From positions 8,281-15,517 of the forward strand of contig DCGD01000148.1 in assembly GCA_002315195.1 (NCBI GenBank): DNA of 7,237 nt, in the 5' to 3' direction. This DNA is from Prevotellaceae bacterium UBA1787. GTDB lineage: Bacteria > Bacteroidota > Bacteroidia > Bacteroidales > Bacteroidaceae. The position numbers and the translations under genes are program-made. Positions 5,118 through 7,237 of this stretch are shown piece by piece; position 1 is the stretch's first letter, and each line of letters starts with the position of its first letter. The notes under the pieces are model-generated. The model had not been told where the DNA came from. It saw nothing but the letters and a program-made list of their open reading frames with translations, and made no database searches.

Positions 5118-6851
5118 ATGAGAAAGACCTTACTATTATTAGCCGTTTTGATCCAAGCAGTATGTGGATATGCTGCATTGGAACGTGAAAGTGTATGGCC
5201 AAAGGGCAAGATGCCCGATGCCCAAAATCAACAAATCGCGGCCATGACCAATGAATCAAGCAATGCGAAATTCAAGCGCGACGCACACAAGATTGCTTAT
5301 TTGGAGTGGTTCGCCAAACCTGCCAAGGAGGTACGCAACGGTGCCTGCATGATTTTGATTTCCGGCGGTGGCTACGAATGTTGCTGCGACGTGGACCTCA
5401 TCAAATACTGGAGTGAGGAATTCACGAAAATGGGCGTTCAGTGCGTCAATTTCGTGTATCGCACACCCCGCCCCGAAGGATTGCCCATTTATCAAACTGC
5501 ATGGGAAGACGCACAAAGAGCGGTGCGAATGGTTCGCAACGAAGCCAAGAAACGCGGATATGACCCGGAGAAAATCGGGACTATCTCCATGTCCGCCGGT
5601 TCTCACCTTGCCTTACTGCTTGCCACGAGTTCTCAAACGCCCGCATACGAAAAAATTGACAAACTGGACGAGGTACCCTGCCACATCAACTGGGCTATCG
5701 TCAATGCACCGGCTTACGTAACTACGGATGGCGAAATGGGCATCCCGGCAACGAGACTTGGCTATGGCACAGACGTTAAACTGAGTGCTTGTTTCAAGTT
5801 CGATGAAAAAACTTGTCCCATGAGCCTTCACCACGGAGGCGAAGACCCTTACACACCGAATGGTTCCACGCTTGTTTACAGGCAGTTGCGCCGCATGAAA
5901 ATCCCCGCTGAACTCCACCTTTATCCAAACCATGGCCATGGTGCCTTCGGATTTGAACGCGGTGTGGAATTCATGCGTCAAATGGGTTTCCTCGGAGAAT
6001 TGGAGCCGGAAGTTGACCTTATGAAGCGATACCCCAACGATGACGCCCGCGCGGAGGTGGCTAAGCAAGACGTTTGGCCGGAGGGAAAGATGCCCGATGC
6101 ACAAGCGCATCAATGCAAACCTTACATTGAATGGCACACACCAAAGGTTCTCAAGACAAAAGCCATTCAAATCATCTACTCCGGAGGCAGTTACGAAGGC
6201 AACGGACCGGACGGTTTTGAAGTCGCACCCGCACGCCGATACCTCAACGAACTGGGCATGACCGTGGTGACTTTGCGCTACCGCACGCCACGCCCGAAGG
6301 GACTTTCCAAGCACACAACGGCATGGGAAGACTTGCAGCGAACCGTCAGAATTGTACGCAGCGAAGCGAAAAAAAGAGGACTTGACCCCAACAACATCGG
6401 TATCATGGGGAGTTCCGCCGGCGGACATCTCACCTTAATGGGGGTTACGTCATCCATTCACCAATCCTACCTTCCCATTGACGAAATCGACAAACTGCCA
6501 TGCAATGTGCAGTGGGGCGTAGGCATTTATCCCGCCTACTCACTTACAGACGGCGCCGAGGTTCCCAACGTAAAGGGTGGAAACGAAGATGACGCTTTCC
6601 TCGTCCCGGAATTCAGCTTCGACCTCAAGACCGCCCCGATGCTTTTCGTTCACGGAGACGCGGACGGATGGGCATCCATGAACTCGGTAAAGACTTGGGA
6701 GAAAATGCGCAGCATGGGCATCCAAAGCGAACTCCACACCCTTGCCAAGCGTCCGCATTGCTTCCAAAAAGCGGCTTCACCAGGCACCGGCAGTTATACC
6801 TATCTTGAACGCATCGGTGACTTCCTCAAGGAACGCATCAAGTTTGAATGA
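5118..6851 (+). CDS. Secreted tandem-domain alpha/beta hydrolase, probable carbohydrate acyl (acetyl) esterase
   Basis: This 577-residue protein has a Sec signal peptide (hydrophobic residues 5-16, likely cleavage near 17-20) and two homologous hydrolase domains. Domain 1 (about 25-300) shows the oxyanion loop SGGGYE (82-87), nucleophile Ser159 in SMSAG, Asp243 in HGGEDP and His274 in GHGAFG. Domain 2 (about 318-577) shows SGGSYE (355-360), Ser433 in the standard GSSAG, Asp516 in HGDAD and His547 in RPHCF. Catalytic residues are offset by 273-274 positions between copies. Both domains begin with VWPxGKMPDAQ, and residues 114-154 and 388-428 are identical at 29 of 41 positions. The pattern fits the Abhydrolase_3/BD-FAE-like esterases that remove acetyl or feruloyl groups from plant glycans, but that family choice is from memory. 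The first Gly of GxSxG is Ser157 in domain 1, so that copy may be altered in activity. It is divergent from the operon and followed by a strong terminator. Confidence 0.88.
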   Translation: MRKTLLLLAVLIQAVCGYAALERESVWPKGKMPDAQNQQIAAMTNESSNAKFKRDAHKIAYLEWFAKPAKEVRNGACMILISGGGYECCCDVDLIKYWSEEFTKMGVQCVNFVYRTPRPEGLPIYQTAWEDAQRAVRMVRNEAKKRGYDPEKIGTISMSAGSHLALLLATSSQTPAYEKIDKLDEVPCHINWAIVNAPAYVTTDGEMGIPATRLGYGTDVKLSACFKFDEKTCPMSLHHGGEDPYTPNGSTLVYRQLRRMKIPAELHLYPNHGHGAFGFERGVEFMRQMGFLGELEPEVDLMKRYPNDDARAEVAKQDVWPEGKMPDAQAHQCKPYIEWHTPKVLKTKAIQIIYSGGSYEGNGPDGFEVAPARRYLNELGMTVVTLRYRTPRPKGLSKHTTAWEDLQRTVRIVRSEAKKRGLDPNNIGIMGSSAGGHLTLMGVTSSIHQSYLPIDEIDKLPCNVQWGVGIYPAYSLTDGAEVPNVKGGNEDDAFLVPEFSFDLKTAPMLFVHGDADGWASMNSVKTWEKMRSMGIQSELHTLAKRPHCFQKAASPGTGSYTYLERIGDFLKERIKFE

Positions 6852-6879
6852 TTCTACCGATTCTTTCGGCTTATTTTCG

Positions 6880-6928
6880 TACAAAAGGCAACGGATGGAT
6901 TTTTTCAATCCATCCGTTGCCTTTTGTA
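6880..6928. terminator. Perfect 22-bp hairpin, probable bidirectional terminator
   Basis: The arms 6880-6901 and 6907-6928 are exact reverse complements separated by the loop TTTTC. The GC-rich core (GGCAACGGATGG and its complement) is flanked by AAAA on the left and TTTT on the right, the layout expected of an intrinsic terminator working on either strand. It lies 28 bases past the hydrolase stop codon and between two converging genes. Confidence 0.85.
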
Positions 6929-7046
6929 TCCCGTTTTCTGTCTTCCGACTTTACTTACGCACAAGCAGTTGATGGAATGGGTATTCTCTTGGCACAAACC
7001 GCTGGTTTCGCACAATACAGACACTTATCTGGTGAACAACCTGCAC

Positions 7047-7076
7047 AAAAAAAGGCCAGTTCACATGAAACTGACC
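7047..7076 (-). terminator. Intrinsic terminator of the PLP-enzyme gene
   Basis: Read on the minus strand, GGTCAGTT (7076-7069) pairs with AACTGGCC (7061-7054) through eight pairs, one of them G-U. The loop is 7 bases, and seven T residues follow at once (7053-7047). It begins about 30 bases after the minus-strand stop codon at 7107. Between this element and the hairpin at 6880-6928 I see no gene or other element. Confidence 0.8.
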
Positions 7077-7106
7077 GAAACCAATCAAAATTATGAAAAA
7101 CACAAA

Positions 7107-7237
7107 TCAAATAAGTTCTAATTTTTTGAACACCTTAATCAACTTATCCACACCCTCATCGACATGTTCTTTGGTATGCGTCGCCATCAATGCAAAGCGG
7201 ACCAGGGTGTCGTGAGGCGCACATGCCGGCGGTATCA
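7107..7237 (-). CDS. C-terminal end of a PLP-dependent alpha-oxoamine synthase-type enzyme
   Basis: Only the last 42 codons and the TGA stop (7109-7107) are in the window; the start lies to the right. The segment LVRFALMATHTKEHVDEGVDKLIKV, here in pieces: VRFALMATHT, then KEHVDEGVDKL, ending KLELI. It resembles the C-terminus of class II PLP enzymes such as 2-amino-3-ketobutyrate CoA ligase and the serine palmitoyltransferases of Bacteroidales. There the pattern [IV]R-x-[SQ]-x-[MS]A-[TA]HT-x-E is followed by a helix. Serine palmitoyltransferase, which makes sphingolipid precursors from serine and an acyl-CoA, is a reasonable guess for this phylum. The catalytic lysine region is outside the window, so the exact member cannot be told. 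It converges on the hydrolase gene, has its own terminator, and does not appear related to the sugar operon. Confidence 0.62.
   Translation of the reverse strand, partial: IPPACAPHDTLVRFALMATHTKEHVDEGVDKLIKVFKKLELI

Noticed and set aside
5613..6428. A 271-codon minus-strand frame opposite the hydrolase gene.
   Set aside because: It is antisense to a gene with clear catalytic motifs, and its translation shows no family signature.
6742..7121. Overlapping short plus-strand frames across the terminator region.
   Set aside because: They run through the perfect hairpin and the second terminator, have no motifs, and differ in no way from chance.

Overview
The window looks like part of a Bacteroidota genome, most likely order Bacteroidales (Bacteroides/Prevotella type). 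The clues are starts preceded by A-rich leaders instead of clear Shine-Dalgarno sites, TAnnTTTG-like promoter boxes, an exported lipoprotein oxidoreductase of a kind common in this phylum, and secreted carbohydrate-esterase-like hydrolases. No mobile element, CRISPR array, rRNA or tRNA was seen.

Layout. Positions 1-4698 hold a tightly packed minus-strand operon, read from 4698 toward 1: (1) an exported Gfo/Idh/MocA-type oxidoreductase with a Sec signal peptide, 3664-4698; (2) a second Gfo/Idh/MocA-type oxidoreductase with a lipoprotein signal, 2339-3667; (3) an ApbE-family flavin transferase without a signal peptide, 1542-2339; (4) an N-acetylglucosamine-6-phosphate deacetylase (NagA) homologue, 362-1549; (5) a glucosamine-6-phosphate deaminase (NagB) homologue, 1-368, cut by the window edge. 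All four junctions overlap, by 4, 1, 8 and 7 bases, so the five genes are probably translated as a coupled unit. A 419-bp AT-rich intergenic region (4699-5117) separates the operon from a divergent plus-strand gene, 5118-6851. That gene encodes a secreted protein made of two tandem alpha/beta-hydrolase domains of the carbohydrate-esterase type. It ends at a perfect 22-bp hairpin terminator. The right edge carries the last 42 codons of a minus-strand PLP enzyme of the alpha-oxoamine synthase type (7107-7237), with its own intrinsic terminator.

How the genes may work together (inference). The hydrolase could remove acyl groups from a glycan or glycoside outside the cytoplasm. The two exported oxidoreductase-like proteins could then modify a sugar in the periplasm, and the cytoplasmic NagA/NagB-like pair could remove an N-acetyl group and isomerise or deaminate the product. 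The NagA and NagB homologues both differ from the E. coli enzymes in loops that contact the sugar phosphate, and both oxidoreductases carry LDxxH where a GxGxxG loop is expected. The set may therefore act on something other than ordinary GlcNAc-6-phosphate. This is the best candidate for an undescribed pathway here, but no substrate can be read from the sequence.
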